A stretch of 64,000 bases of DNA from Anisodus tanguticus. Its lineage: Eukaryota; Streptophyta; Magnoliopsida; Solanales; Solanaceae. The stretch lies in assembly GCA_034509755.1 (NCBI GenBank), contig CM067552.1:18392048-18456047 (forward strand). The letters run 5' to 3'. The position numbers were made by a program, and so were the translations under genes. Positions 38,724 through 52,816 of the stretch are shown piece after piece. The stretch's first letter is position 1, and each line of letters starts with the position of its first letter. Below the pieces are notes generated by a model. It was not told the origin of the DNA. It searched no databases and worked only from the letters and a program-made list of their open reading frames with translations.

Positions 38724-40984
38724 GTGATCGACACCCATTACTTCGTCATTGCCGACGTAGCGTATTATTACATTTCTAAACCAAGAAACTCAAATATTAC
38801 ATTTTCGAATCAAGAAACTCAAATATTACATTTCGAATCAAGAATCTCAATAATTACATTTCGAACCAAGAAACTCAATTTCATTATTTTTTGCACTTTC
38901 GGTGGTTATTAGCTCACATATTTTCTATAATCTTGTCACCGGTCTCTAATTAGCCCGAAATTCACCAGGTTCATGAAAAATAGGCTTGTGATTGACACGC
39001 ATTACTTCATCTTGGACGAAGTCGCTTATTATTGCATTTCTAAGCTAAGGAACTCAAATTCATTATTTTTTTGCAATTTCGTTGGGTATTACCACACATG
39101 TTTTCTAGAATCTGGTCGCCGATCTCTCGATTGGCTTAAAATTCACTCGTTCCATCACAAAAAGACTTGTGATTGACACCCATAACTTCGTCATGGACGA
39201 CATCGCTTATTATTGCATTTCAAAGCCCGAAACTCAAATTCGTGATTTTTTGCAGTTTCGGTTGGTATTAGCACACAAATTTTCTAGAGTGTGGTCGATG
39301 GTTTCGATTCTCGGTCCATGAAAAACAGCCGGTGATCGACACCCATTATTTTGTAATGACCGACGTAGCGTATTATTACATTTCTAAACCAAGAAACTCA
39401 AATTCATTATTTTTTACACTTTCGATGGGTATTAGCACACATATTTTCTATAATCTTGTCACCGGTCTCTAATTAGCCCGAAATTCACCAGGTTCATGAA
39501 AAATAGGCTTGTGATTGACACGCATTACTTCATCTTGGACGAAGTCGCTTATTATTGCATTTCTAAGCTAAGGAACTCAAATTCATTATTTTTTTGCAAT
39601 TTCGTTGGGTATTACCACACATGTTTTCTAGAATCCTGTCGCCGATCTCTCGATTGGCTTAAAATTCACTCGATCCATCACAAAAAGACGTGATTGACAC
39701 CCATAACTTCGTCATGGACGACATCTCTTATTATTGCATTTCAAAGCCCGAAACTCAAATTCGTGATTTTTTGCGGTTTCGGTGGGTATTAGCACACAAA
39801 TTTTCTAGAATGAGGTCGATGGTTTCGATTCTCGGTCCATGAAAAACGGGGTTGTGATCGACACCCATTATTTTGTAATGACCGACGTAGCGTATTATTA
39901 CATTTCTAAACCAAGAAACTCAAATTCATTATTTTTTACACTTTCGATGGGTATTAGCACACATATTTTGTATAATCTTGTCACCGGTCTCAAGTTAGCC
40001 CGAAATTCACCAGGTTCATGAAAAATAGGCTTATAATTGACACGCATTACTTCATCTTGGACGACGTCGCTTATTATTGTATTTCTAAGCTAAGTAACTC
40101 AAATTCATAATTTTTTTGGAATTTCGGTAGGTATAACCACACATGTTTTACGGAATCCGATCGTCTATATCCGATTGGCTTAAAATTCACTCGGTCCATC
40201 ACAAAAAGACTTGTGATTGACACTCATAACTTCATAATGGACGACATCGCTAAGTATTGCATTTCAAAGCCAAGAAACTCAAATTCATGATTTTTTTCAG
40301 TTTCGGTTGGTATTAGCACACGGATTTTCTAGAATGAGGTCGACGATTTCGATTCGCCTAAAATTCACTCGATCCACGAAAAATAGGCTTGTGATCGACA
40401 CCCATTACTTCTTCATGACCGACGTAGCGTATTATTACATTATCAAACCAAGAAACTCAAATATAACATTCGAATCAAGAAACTCAAATATTACATTTAT
40501 GAACCAAGAAACTCAATTTCATTATTTTTTGCACTTTCGGCGGTTATTAGCTCACATATTTTCTATAATCTTGTCACCGGTCTCAAGTTAGCCTGAAATT
40601 GACCAGGTTCATGAAAAATAGGCTTGTGATTGACGCGCATTACTTCATCTTGGACGACGTCGCTTATTAATGCATTTCTAAGCTAAGGAACTCAAATTCA
40701 TTATTTTGTTGCAATTTCGTTGGGTATTACCACACATGTTTTCTAGAATCCAGTCGCCGATCTCTAATTGGCTTAAAATTCACTCGGTCCATCACAAAAA
40801 GACTTGTGATTGACACACATAACTTCGTCATGGACGATATCGCTAAGTATTGCATTTCTAAGCCAAGAAACTCAAATTCGTGATTTTTTGCAGTTTCGGT
40901 GGGTATCAGCACACAGATTTTCTAGAATGAGGTCTACGGTTTTTGATTTGCCTAAAATTCACTCGGTCCATGAAAAACAGGCTT
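38724..40984. repeat. HOR unit 15 (12-mer, 2261 bp)
   Basis: Third domain-3 unit. Its X6b' has cttcataatggacgac and gatttttttcagtttcgg, and its X7b' begins after gatccacgaaaaa. These variants persist into the 9-mers on its right, so this unit shares its 3' half with domain 4. Confidence 0.85.
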
Positions 40985-42675
40985 GTGATCGACACCCATT
41001 ACTTCGTCATTGCCGACGTAGCGTAGTATTACATTTCTAAACCAAGAAACTCAAATATTACATTTCGAATCAAGAAACTCAAATATTACATTTCGAATCA
41101 AGAAACTCAATAATTACATTTACGAACCAAGAAACTCAATTTCATTATTTTTTGCACTTTCGGTGGTTATTAGCTCACATATTTTCTATAATCTTGTCAC
41201 CGGTCTCTAATTAGCCCGAAATTCAACGGGTTCATGAAAAATAGGCTTGTGATTGACACGCATTACTTCATCTTGGACGAAGTCGCTTATTATTGCATTT
41301 CTAAGCTAAGTAACTCAAATTCATTCGATCGCCGATCTCTCGATTGGCTTAAAATTCATTCGATCCATCACAAAAAGACGTGATTGACACCCATAACTTC
41401 GTCATGGAAGACATCTCTTATTATTGCATTTCAAAGCCCCGAAACTCAAATTCGTGATTTTTTGCGGTTTCGGTGGGTATTAGCACACAAATTTTCTAGA
41501 ATGAGGTCGATGGTTTCGATTCTCGGTCCATGAAAAACGGGCTTGTGATCGACACCCATTATTTTGTAATGACCGACGTAGCGTATTATTACATTTCTAA
41601 ACCAAGAAACTCAAATTCATTATTTTTTACACTTTCGATGGGTATTAGCACACATAATTTGTATAATCTTGTCACCGGTCTCAAGTTAGCCCGAAATTCA
41701 CCAGGTTCATGAAAAATAGGCTTATAATTGACACGTATTACTTCATCTTGGACGACGTCGCTTATTATTGCATTTCTAAGCTAAGTAACTCAAATTCATA
41801 ATTTTTTTGGAATTTCGGTAGGTATTACCACACATGTTTTACGGAATCCGATCGTCTATATCGATTGGCTTAAAATTCACTCGGTCCATCACAAAAAGAC
41901 TTGTGATTGACACTCATAACTTCATAATGGACGACATCGCTAAGTATTGCATTTCAAAGCCAAGAAACTCAAATTCATGATTTTTTTCAGTTTCGGTTGG
42001 TATTAGCACACGGATTTTCTAGAATGAGGTCGACGATTTCGATTCGCCTAAAATTCACTCGATCCACGAAAAACAAAGGCTTGTGATCGACACCCATTAC
42101 TTCTTCATGACCGACGTAGCGTATTATTACATTATCAAACCAAGAAACTCAAATATAACATTCGAATCAAGAAACTCAAATATTACATTTATGAACCAAG
42201 AAACTCAATTTCATTATTTTTTGCACTTTCGGCGGTTATTAGCTCACATATTTTCTATAATCTTGTCACCGGTCTCAAGTTAGCCCGAAATTGACCAGGT
42301 TCATGAAAAATAGGCTTGTGATTGACGCGCATTACTTCATCTTGGACGACGTCGCTTATTAATGCATTTCTAAGCTAAGGAACTCAAATTCATTATTTTG
42401 TTGCAATTTCGTTGGGTATTACCACACATGTTTTCTAGAATCCGGTCGCCGATCTCTAATTGGCTTAAAATTCACTCGGTCCATCACAAAAAGACTTGTG
42501 ATTGACACACATAACTTCGTCATGGACGATATCGCTAAGTATTGCATTTCTAAGCCAAGAAACTCAAATTCGTGATTTTTTGCGGTTTCGGTGGGTATCA
42601 AGCACTGATTTTCTAGAATGAGGTCTACGGTTTTTGATTTGCCTAAAATTCACTCGGTCCATGAAAAACAGGCTT
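40985..42675. repeat. HOR unit 16 (9-mer, 1691 bp)
   Basis: First 1.69-kb unit. The X1/X2 boundary reads attcaacgggttcatg and the X2 deletion junction is near 41,325. X4 has cacacataatttgtataatc near 41,650 where others have catattttgtataatc. Confidence 0.85.
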
Positions 42676-44361
42676 GTGATCGACACCCATTACTTCGTCA
42701 TTGCCGACGTAGCGTAGTATTACATTTCTAAACCAAGAAACTCAAATATTACATTTCGAATCAAGAAACTCAAATATTACATTTCGAATCAAGAAACTCA
42801 ATAATTACATTTCGAACCAAGAAACTCAATTTCATTATTTTTTGCACTTTCGGTGGTTATTAGCTCACATATTTTCTATAATCTTGTCACCGGTCTCTAA
42901 TTAGCCTGAAATTCAACAGGTTCATGAAAAATAGGCTTGTGATTGACACGCATTACTTCATCTTGGACGAAGTCGCTTATTATTGCATTTCTAAGCTAAG
43001 TAACTCAAATTCATTCGATCGCCGATCTCGATTGGCTTAAAATTCATTCGATCCATCACAAAAAGACGTGATTGACACCCATAACTTCGTCATGGAAGAC
43101 ATCTCTTATTATTGCATTTCAAAGCCCGAAACTCAAATTCGTGATTTTTTGCGGTTTCGGTGGGTATTAGCACACAAATTTTCTAGAATGAGGTCGATGG
43201 TTTCGATTCTCGGTCCATGAAAAACAGGCTTGTGATCGACACCCATTATTTTGTAATGACCGACGTAGCGTATTATTACATTTCTAAACCAAGAAACTCA
43301 AATTCATTATTTTTTACACTTTCGATGGGTATTAGCACACATATTTTGTATAATCTTGTCACCGGTCTCAAGTTAGCCTAAAATTCACCAGGTTCATGAA
43401 AAATAGGCTTATAATTGACACGCATTACTTCATCTTGGACGACGTCGCTTATTATTGCATTTCTAAGCTAAGTAACTCAAATTCATAATTTTTTTGGAAT
43501 TTCGGTAGGTATTACCACACATGTTTTACGGAATCCGATCGTCTATATCGATTGGCTTAAAATTCACTCGGTCCATCACAAAAAGACTTGTGATTGACAC
43601 TCATAACTTCATAATGGACGACATCGCTAAGTATTGCATTTCAAAGCCAAGAAACTCAAATTCATGATTTTTTTCAGTTTCGGTTGGTATTAGCACACGG
43701 ATTTTCTAGAATGAGGTCGACGATTTCGATTCGCCTAAAATTCACTCGATCCACGAAAAACAGGCTTGTGATCGACACCCATTACTTCTTCATGACCGAC
43801 GTAGCGTATTATTACATTATCAAACCAAGAAACTCAAATATAACATTTCGAATCAAGAAACTCAAATATTACATTTATGAACCAAGAAACTCAATTTCAT
43901 TATTTTTTGCACTTTCGGCGGTTATTAGCTCACATATTTTCTATAATCTTGTCACCGGTCTCAAGTTAGCCCGAAATTGACCAGGTTCATGAAAAATAGG
44001 CTTGTGATTGACGCGCATTACTTCATCTTGGACGACGTCGCTTATTAATGCATTTCTAAGCTAAGGAACTCAAATTCATTATTTTGTTGCAATTTCGTTG
44101 GGTATTACCACACATGTTTTCTAGAATCCGTCGCCGATCTCTAATTGGCTTAAAATTCACTCGGTCCATCACAAAAAGACTTGTGATTGACACACATAAC
44201 TTCGTCATGGACGATATCGCTAAGTATTGCATTTCTAAGCCAAGAAACTCAAATTCGTGATTTTTTGCAGTTTCGGTGGGTATCAAGCATACGATTTTCT
44301 AGAATGAGGTCTACGGTTTTTGATTTGCCTAAAATTCACTCGGTCCATGAAAAACAGGCTT
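42676..44361. repeat. HOR unit 17 (9-mer, 1686 bp)
   Basis: Same order as unit 16. The X1/X2 boundary is spelled attcaacaggttcatg and the X2 deletion junction is near 43,015. Confidence 0.85.
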
Positions 44362-46052
44362 GTGATCGACACCCATTACTTCGTCATTGCCGACGTAGCG
44401 CAGTATTACATTTCTAAACCAAGAAACTCAAATATTACATTTCGAATCAAGAAACTCAAATATTACATTTCGAATCAAGAAACTCAATAATTACATTTCG
44501 AACCAAGAAACTCAATTTCATTATTTTTTGCACTTTCGGTGGTTATTAGCTCACATATTTTCTATAATCTTGTCACCGGTCTCTAATTAGCCCGAAATTC
44601 AACAAGGTTCATGAAAAATAGGCTTGTGATTGACACGCATTACTTCATCTTGGACGAAGTCGCTTATTATTGCATTTCTAAGCTAAGTAACTCAAATTCA
44701 TTCGATCGCCGATCTCTCGATTGGCTTAAAATTCACTCGATCCATCACAAAAAGACGTGATTGACACCCATAACTTCGTCATGGAAGACATCTCTTATTA
44801 TTGCATTTCAAAGCCCGAAACTCAAATTCGTGATTTTTTGCAGTTTCGGTGGGTATTAGCACACAAATTTTCTAGAATGAGGTCGATGGTTTTCGATTCT
44901 CGGTCCATGAAAAACAGGCTTGTGATCGACACCCATTATTTTGTAATGACCGACGTAGCGTATTATTACATTTCTAAACCAAGAAACTCAAATTCATTAT
45001 TTTTTACACTTTCGATGGGTATTAGCACACATATTTTGTATAATCTTGTCACCGGTCTCAAGTTAGCCTCGAAATTCACCAGGTTCATGAAAAATAGGCT
45101 TATAATTGACACGCATTACTTCATCTTGGACGACGTCGCTTATTATTGCATTTCTAAGCTAAGTAACTCAAATTCATAATTTTTTTGCAATTTCGGTAGG
45201 TATTACCACACATGTTTTCTAGAATCTGGTCGCCGATCTCTCGATTGGCTTAAAATTCACTCGGTCCATCACAAAAAGGCTTGTGATTGACACCCATAAC
45301 TTCGTCATAGACGACATCGCTTATTATTGCATTTCAAAGCCCGAAACTCAAATTCGTGATTTTTTGCGGTTTCGGTGGGTATTAGCACACAAATTTTCTA
45401 GAGTGAGGTCGATGGTTTTGATTCGCCTAAAATTCACTCGATCCACGAAAAACAAAGCTTGTGATCGACACCCATTACTTCTTCATGACCGACGTAGCGT
45501 ATTATTACATTATCAAACCAAGAAACTCAAATATAACATTCGAATCAAGAAACTCAAATATTACATTTATGAACCAAGAAACTCAATTTCATTATTTTTT
45601 GCACTTTCGGCGGTTATTAGCTCACATATTTTCTATAATCTTGTCATCGGTCTCAAGTTAGCCGAAATTGACCAGGTTCATGAAAAATAGGCTTGTGATT
45701 GACGCGCATTACTTCATCTTGGACGACGTCGCTTATTAATGCATTTCTAAGCTAAGGAACTCAAATTCATTATTTTGTTGCAATTTCGTTGGGTATTACC
45801 ACACATGTTTTCTAGAATCCGTCGCCGATCTCTAATTGGCTTAAAATTCACTCGGTCCATCACAAAAAGACTTGTGATTGACACACATAACTTCGTCATG
45901 GACGATATCGCTAAGTATTGCATTTCTAAGCCAAGAAACTCAAATTCGTGATTTTTTGCAGTTTCGGTGGGTATCAGCACACAGATTTTCTAGAATGAGG
46001 TCTACGGTTTTTGATTTGCCTAAAATTCACTCGGTCCATGAAAAACAGGCTT
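44362..46052. repeat. HOR unit 18 (9-mer, 1691 bp) with substituted C monomer
   Basis: X1 has gtagcgcagtattac. The sixth monomer is an X3-derived C monomer (aaaggcttgtgattgac, gtcatagacgac, gagtgaggtcgatgg; about 45,285-45,460) in place of X6b', followed by X7b'. The X7b' monomer has cttgtcatcggtctc near 45,645. Confidence 0.84.
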
Positions 46053-47754
46053 GTGATCGACACCCATTACTTCGTCATTGCCGACGTAGCGTAGTATTAC
46101 ATTTCTAAACCAAGAAACTCAAATATTACATTTCTGAATCAAGAAACTCAAATATTACATTTCTGAATCAAGAAACTCAATAATTACATTTCTGAACCAA
46201 GAAACTCAATTTCATTATTTTTTGCACTTTCGGTGGTTATTAGCTCACATATTTTCTATAATCTTGTCACCGGTCTCTAATTAGCCCGAAATTCAACGGG
46301 TTCATGAAAAATAGGCTTGTGATTGACACGCATTACTTCATCTTGGACGAAGTCGCTTATTATTGCATTTCTAAGCTAAGTAACTCAAATTCATTCGATC
46401 GCCGATCTCTCGATTGGCTTAAAATTCACTCGATCCATCACAAAAAGACGTGATTGACACCCATAACTTCGTCATGGAAGACATCTCTTATTATTGCATT
46501 TCAAAGCCCGAAACTCAAATTCGTGATTTTTTGCAGTTTCGGTGGGTATTAGCACACAAATTTTCTAGAATGAGGTCGATGGTTTTTGATTCTCAGTCCA
46601 TGAAAAACAGGCTTGTGATCGACACCCATTATTTTGTAATGACCGACGTAGCGTATTATTACATTTCTAAACCAAGAAACTCAAATTCATTATTTTTTAC
46701 ACTTTCGATGGGTATTAGCACACATATTTTGTATAATCTTGTCACCGGTCTCAAGTTAGCCTGAAATTCACCAGGTTCATGAAAAATAGGCTTATAATTG
46801 ACACGCATTACTTCATCTTGGACGACGTCGCTTATTATTGCATTTCTAAGCTAAGTAACTCAAATTCATAATTTTTTTGCAATTTCGGTAGGTATTACCA
46901 CACATGTTTTCTAGAATCGGGTCGCCGATCTCTCGATTGGCTTAAAATTCACTCGGTCCATCACAAAAAGGCTTGTGATTGACACCCATAACTTCGTCAT
47001 AGACGACATCGCTTATTATTGCATTTCAAAGCCCGAAACTCAAATTCGTGATTTTTTGCAGTTTCGGTGGGTATTAGCACACAAATTTTCTAGAGTGAGG
47101 TCGATGGTTTTGATTCGCCTAAAATTCACTCGATCCACGAAAAACAGGCTTGTGATCGACACCCATTACTTCTTCATGACCGACGTAGCGTATTATTACA
47201 TTATCAAACCAAGAAACTCAAATATAACATTCGAATCAAGAAACTCAAATATTACATTTATGAACCAAGAAACTCAATTTCATTATTTTTTGCACTTTCG
47301 GCGGTTATTAGCTCACATATTTTCTATAATCTTGTCATCGGTCTCAAGTTAGCCGAAATTGACCAGGTTCATGAAAAATATAGGCTTGTGATTGACGCGC
47401 ATTACTTCATCTTGGACGACGTCGCTTATTAATGCATTTCTAAGCTAAGGAACTCAAATTCATTATTTTGTTGCAATTTCGTTGGGTATTACCACACATG
47501 TTTTCTAGAATCCAGTCGCCGATCTCTAATTGGCTTAAAATTCACTCGGTCCATCACAAAAAGACTTGTGATTGACACACATAACTTCGTCATGGACGAT
47601 ATCGCTAAGTATTGCATTTCTAAGCCAAGAAACTCAAATTCGTGATTTTTTGCGGTTTCGGTGGGTATCGCACACGATTTTCTAGAATGAGGTCTACGGT
47701 TTTTGATTTGCCTAAAATTCACTCGGTCCATGAAAAACAGGCTTGTGATCGACA
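46053..47754. repeat. HOR unit 19 (9-mer, 1702 bp) with substituted C monomer
   Basis: Shares the gtcatagacgac C monomer and the cttgtcatcggtctc variant with unit 18, so the two are sisters. X8' begins after gaaaaatataggc (an extra TA near 47,380). Confidence 0.84.
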
Positions 47755-50700
47755 CCCATTACTTCGTCATTGCCGACGTAGCGTAGTATTACATTTCTAA
47801 ACCAAGAAACTCAAATATTACATTTCGAATCAAGAAACTCAAATATTACATTTCGAATCAAGAAACTCAATAATTACATTTTCGAACCAAGAAACTCAAT
47901 TTCATTATTTTTTGCACTTTCGGTGGTTATTAGCTCACATATTTTCTATAATCTTGTCACCGGTCTCTAATTAGCCCGAAATTCAACGGGTTCATGAAAA
48001 ATAGGCTTGTGATTGACACGCATTACTTCATCTTGGACGAAGTCGCTTATTATTGCATTTCTAAGCTAAGTAACTCAAATTCATTCGATCGCCGATCTCT
48101 CGATTGGCTTAAAATTCACTCGATCCATCACAAAAAGACGTGATTGACACCCATAACTTCGTCATGGAAGACATCTCTTATTATTGCATTTCAAAGCCCG
48201 AAACTCAAATTCGTGATTTTTTGCGGTTTCGGTGGGTATTAGCACACAAATTTTCTAGAATGAGGTCGATGGTTTCGATTCTCGGTCCATGAAAAAAGGC
48301 TTGTGATCGACACCCATTATTTTGTAATGACCGACGTAGCGTATTATTACATTTCTAAACCAAGAAACTCAAATTCATTATTTTTTACACTTTCGATGGG
48401 TATTAGCACACATATTTTGTATAATCTTGTCACCGGTCTCAAGTTAGCCCGAAATTCACCAGGTTCATGAAAAATAGGCTTATAATTGACACGCATTACT
48501 TCATCTTGGACGACGTCGCTTATTATTGCATTTCTAAGCTAAGTAACTCAAATTCATAATTTTTTTGCAATTTCGGTAGGTATTACCACACATGTTTTCT
48601 AGAATCTGGTCGCCGATCTCTCGATTGGCTTAAAATTCACTCGGTCCATCACAAAAAGGCTTGTGATTGACACCCATAACTTCGTCATAGACGACATCGC
48701 TTATTATTGCATTTCAAAGCCCGAAACTCAAATTCGTGATTTTTTGCAGTTTCGGTGGGTATTAGCACACAAATTTTCTAGAGTGAGGTCGATGGTTTTG
48801 ATTCTCAGTCCATGAAAAACAGGCTTGTGATCGACACCCATTATTTTGTAATGACCGACGTAGCGTATTATTACATTTCTAAACCAAGAAACTCAAATTC
48901 ATTATTTTTTACACTTTCGATGGGTATTAGCACACATATTTTCTATAATCTTGTCACCGGTCTCAAGTTAGCCCGAAATTCACCGGGTTAACGAAAACTA
49001 GGCTTATAATTGACACGCATTACATCATCTTGGACGACGTCGCTTATTATTGCATTTCTAAGCTAAGGAACTCAAATTCATTATTTTTTTGCAATTTCGG
49101 TGTGTATTACCACACATGTTTTCTAGAATCCGATCGCCGATCTCTGATTGGCTTAAAATTCACTCGGTCCATCACAAAAAGACTTGTGATTGACACTCAT
49201 AACTTCGTCATGGACGACATCTCTAAGTATTGCATTTCTAAGCCAAGAAACTCAAATTCATGATTTTTTGCAGTTTCGGTGGGTATTAGCACACGGATTT
49301 TCTAGAATGAGGTCGACGATTTCTGATTCGCCTAAAATTCACTCGGTCCATGAAAAACAGGCTTGTGATCGACACCCATTACTTCGTCATGGCCGACGTA
49401 GCGTATTATTACATTTCTAAACCAAGAAACTCAAATATAACATTCTGAATCAAGAAACTCAAATATTACATTTCTGAACCAAGAAACTCAATTTCATTAT
49501 TTTTTGCACTTTCGGTGGTTATTAGCTCACATATTTTCTATAATCTGTCACCGGTCTCAAGTTAGCCCGAAATTCACCAGGTTCTTGAAAAATAGGCTTG
49601 TGATTGACACGCATTACTTCATCTTGGACGAAGTCGCTTATTATTGCATTTCTAAGCTAAGGAACTCAAATTCATTATTTTTTTGCAATTTCGTTGGGTA
49701 TTACCACACATGTTTTCTAGAATCTGGTCGCCGATCTCGATTGGCTTAAAATTCACTCGTTCCATCACAAAAAGACTTGTGATTGACACCCATAACTTCG
49801 TCATGGACGACATCGCTTATTATTGCATTTCAAAGCCCGAAACTCAAATTCGTGATTTTTTGCGGTTTCGGTTGGTATTAGCACACAAATTTTCTAGAGT
49901 GTGGTCGATGGTTTTTGATTCTCGGTCCATGAAAAACAGGCTTGTGATCGACACCCATTATTTTGTAATGACCGACGTAGCGTATTATTACATTTCTAAA
50001 CCAAGAAACTCAAATTCATTATTTTTTACACTTTCGATGGGTATTAGCACACATATTTTCTATAATCTTGTCACCGGTCTCAAGTTAGCCCGAAATTCAC
50101 CAGGTTCATGAAAACTAGGCTTATAATTGACACGCATTACTTCATCTTGGACGACGTCGCTTATAATTGCATTTCTAAGCTAAGGAACTCAAATTAATTA
50201 TTTTTTTGCAATTTCGGTGTGTATTACCACACATGTTTTCTAGAATCCGATCGTCGATCTCTCGATTGGCTTAAAATTCACTCGGGTCATCACAAAAAGA
50301 CTTGTGATTGACACTCATAACTTCGTCATGGAGGACATCGCTAAGTATTGCATTTCTAAGCCAAGAAACTCAAATTCATGATTTTTTGCAGTTTCGGTGG
50401 GTATTAGCACACGGATTTTCTAGAATGAGGTCGACGATTTCTGATTCGCCTAAAATTCACTCGGTCCATGAAAAACAGGCTTGTGATCGACACCCATTAC
50501 TTCTTCATGACCGACGTAGCGTATTATTACATTATCAAACCAAGAAACTCAAATATAACATTCTGAATCAAGAAACTCAAATATTACATTTATGAACCAA
50601 GAAACTCAATTTCATTATTTTTTGCACTTTCGGCGGTTATTAGCTCACATATTTTCTATAATCTTGTCACCGGTCTCAAGTTAGCCCGAAATTGACCAGG

Positions 50701-51077
50701 TTCATGAAAAATAGGCTTGTGATTGACGCGCAATACTTCATCTTGGACGACGTTGCTTATTAATGCATTTCTAAGCTAAGGAACTCAAATTCATTATTTT
50801 GTTGCAATTTCGTTGGGTATTACCACACATGTTTTCTAGAATCCGATCGCCGATCTCTAATTGGCTTAAAATTCACTCGGTCCATCACAAAAAGACTTGT
50901 GATTGACACACATAACTTCGTCATGGACGATATCGCTAAGTATTGCATTTCTAAGCCAAGAAACTCAAATTCGTGATTTTTTGCAGTTTCGGTGGGTATC
51001 AGCACACAGATTTTCTAGAATGAGGTCTACGGTTTTTGATTTGCCTAAAATTCACTCGGTCCATGAAAAACAGGCTT
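47755..51077. repeat. HOR unit 20, irregular 18-mer (3323 bp)
   Basis: It begins as a domain-4 unit (X1, deleted X2, X3, X4, X5, gtcatagacgac C). It continues with a segment (about 48,830-49,950) marked by gttaacgaaaactagg, gcattacatcatc and a two-extra-copy A monomer with gtcatggccgac. It ends as a domain-5 unit (X3' X4 X5 X6c X7b' X8' X9'). The middle segment closely resembles the 59.9-61 kb and 62.9-63.6 kb regions. Confidence 0.82.
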
Positions 51078-52816
51078 GTGATCGACACCCATTACTTCGT
51101 CATTGCCGACGTAGCGTATTATTACATTTCTAAACCAAGAAACTCAAATATTACATTTCTGAATCAAGAAACTCAAATATTACATTTCGAATCAAGAAAC
51201 TCAATAATTACATTTCGAACCAAGAAACTCAATTTCATTATTTTTTGCACTTTCGGTGGTTATTAGCTCACATATTTTCTATAATCTTGTCACCGGTCTC
51301 TAATTAGCCCGAAATTCACCAGGTTCATGAAAAATAGGCTTGTGATTGACACGCATTACTTCATCTTGGACGAAGTCGCTTATTATTGCATTTCTAAGCT
51401 AAGGAACTCAAATTCATTATTTTTTTGCAATTTCGTTGGGTATTACCACACATGTTTTCTAGAATCTGGTCGCCGATCTCTCGATTGGCTTAAAATTCAC
51501 TCGTCCCATCACAAAAAGACTTGTGATTGACACCCATAACTTCGTCATGGACGACATCGCTTATTATTGCATTTCAAAGCCCGAAACTCAAATTCGTGAT
51601 TTTTTGCGGTTTCGGTTGGTATTAGCACACAAATTTACTAGAGTGTGGTCGATGGTTTTTGATTCTCGGTCCATGAAAAACAGGCTTGTGATCGACACCC
51701 ATTATTTTGTAATGACCGACGTAGCGTATTATTACATTTCTAAACCAAGAAACTCAAATTCATTATTTTTTACACTTTCGATGGGTATTAGCACACATAT
51801 TTTCTATAATCTTGTCACCGGTCTCAAGTTAGCCGAAATTCACCAGGTTCATGAAAACTAGGCTTATAATTGACACGCATTACTTCATCTTGGACGACGT
51901 CGCTTATAATTGCATTTCTAAGCTAAGGAACTCAAATTAATTATTTTTTTGCAATTTCGGTGTGTATTACCACACATGTTTTCTAGAATCCGATCGTCGA
52001 TCTCGATTGGCTTAAAATTCACTCGGGCCATCACAAAAAGACTTGTGATTGACACTCATAACTTCGTCATGGAGGACATCGCTAAGTATTGCATTTCTAA
52101 GCCAAGAAACTCAAATTCATGATTTTTTGCGGTTTCGGTGGGTATTAGCACACGGATTTTCTAGAATGAGGTCGACGATTTCGATTCGCCTAAAATTCAC
52201 TCGGTCCATGAAAAACAGGCTTGTGATCGACACCCATTACTTCTTCATGACCGACGTAGCGTATTATTACATTATCAAACCAAGAAACTCAAATATAACA
52301 TTCGAATCAAGAAACTCAAATATTACATTTATGAACCAAGAAACTCAATTTCATTATTTTTTGCACTTTCGGCGGTTATTAGCTCACATATTTTCTATAA
52401 TCTTGTCACCGGTCTCAAGTTAGCCCGAAATTGACCAGGTTCATGAAAAATAGGCTTGTGATTGACGCGCAATACTTCATCTTGGACGACGTTGCTTATT
52501 AATGCATTTCTAAGCTAAGGAACTCAAATTCATTATTTTGTTGCAATTTCGTTGGGTATTACCACACATGTTTTCTAGAATCCGGTCGCCGATCTCTAAT
52601 TGGCTTAAAATTCACTCGGTCCATCACAAAAAGACTTGTGATTGACACACATAACTTCGTCATGGACGATATCGCTAAGTATTGCATTTCTAAGCCAAGA
52701 AACTCAAATTCGTGATTTTTTGCGGTTTCGGTGGGTATCAAACACACGATTTTCTAGAATGAGGTCTACGGTTTTTGATTTGCCTAAAATTCACTCGGTC
52801 CATGAAAAACAGGCTT
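51078..52816. repeat. HOR unit 21 (9-mer, 1739 bp)
   Basis: Canonical domain-5 unit. X3' exits through acaaatttactagagtgtgg near 51,633 (others have attttctagagtgtgg), a change shared with unit 23 but not with units 24 or 25. Confidence 0.86.

Larger units (their letters stand above)
34199..40984. repeat. HOR domain 3: three 12-mers of ~2.26 kb
   Basis: X1-to-X1 spacings are 2258, 2267 and 2261 bp. Order X1 X2 X3' X4h X2 X3 X4 X5 X6b' X7b' X8' X9'. Private markers shared by all three copies are caagaatctcaataattac in X1, gagtgtggtcgatgg in X3', the gccggtgatcgac start of X4h, and cttattaatgcatttc in X8'. Confidence 0.88.
40985..47754. repeat. HOR domain 4: four 9-mers of ~1.69 kb
   Basis: X1-to-X1 spacings are 1691, 1686, 1691 and 1702 bp. 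Order X1 X2(del) X3 X4 X5 X6b' X7b' X8' X9'. Private markers are gacgtagcgtagtattac in X1 (gcgcagtattac in one copy), ctaagtaactc in the deleted X2, and an ACAGG in place of CCAGG at the X1/X2 boundary. Confidence 0.88.
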
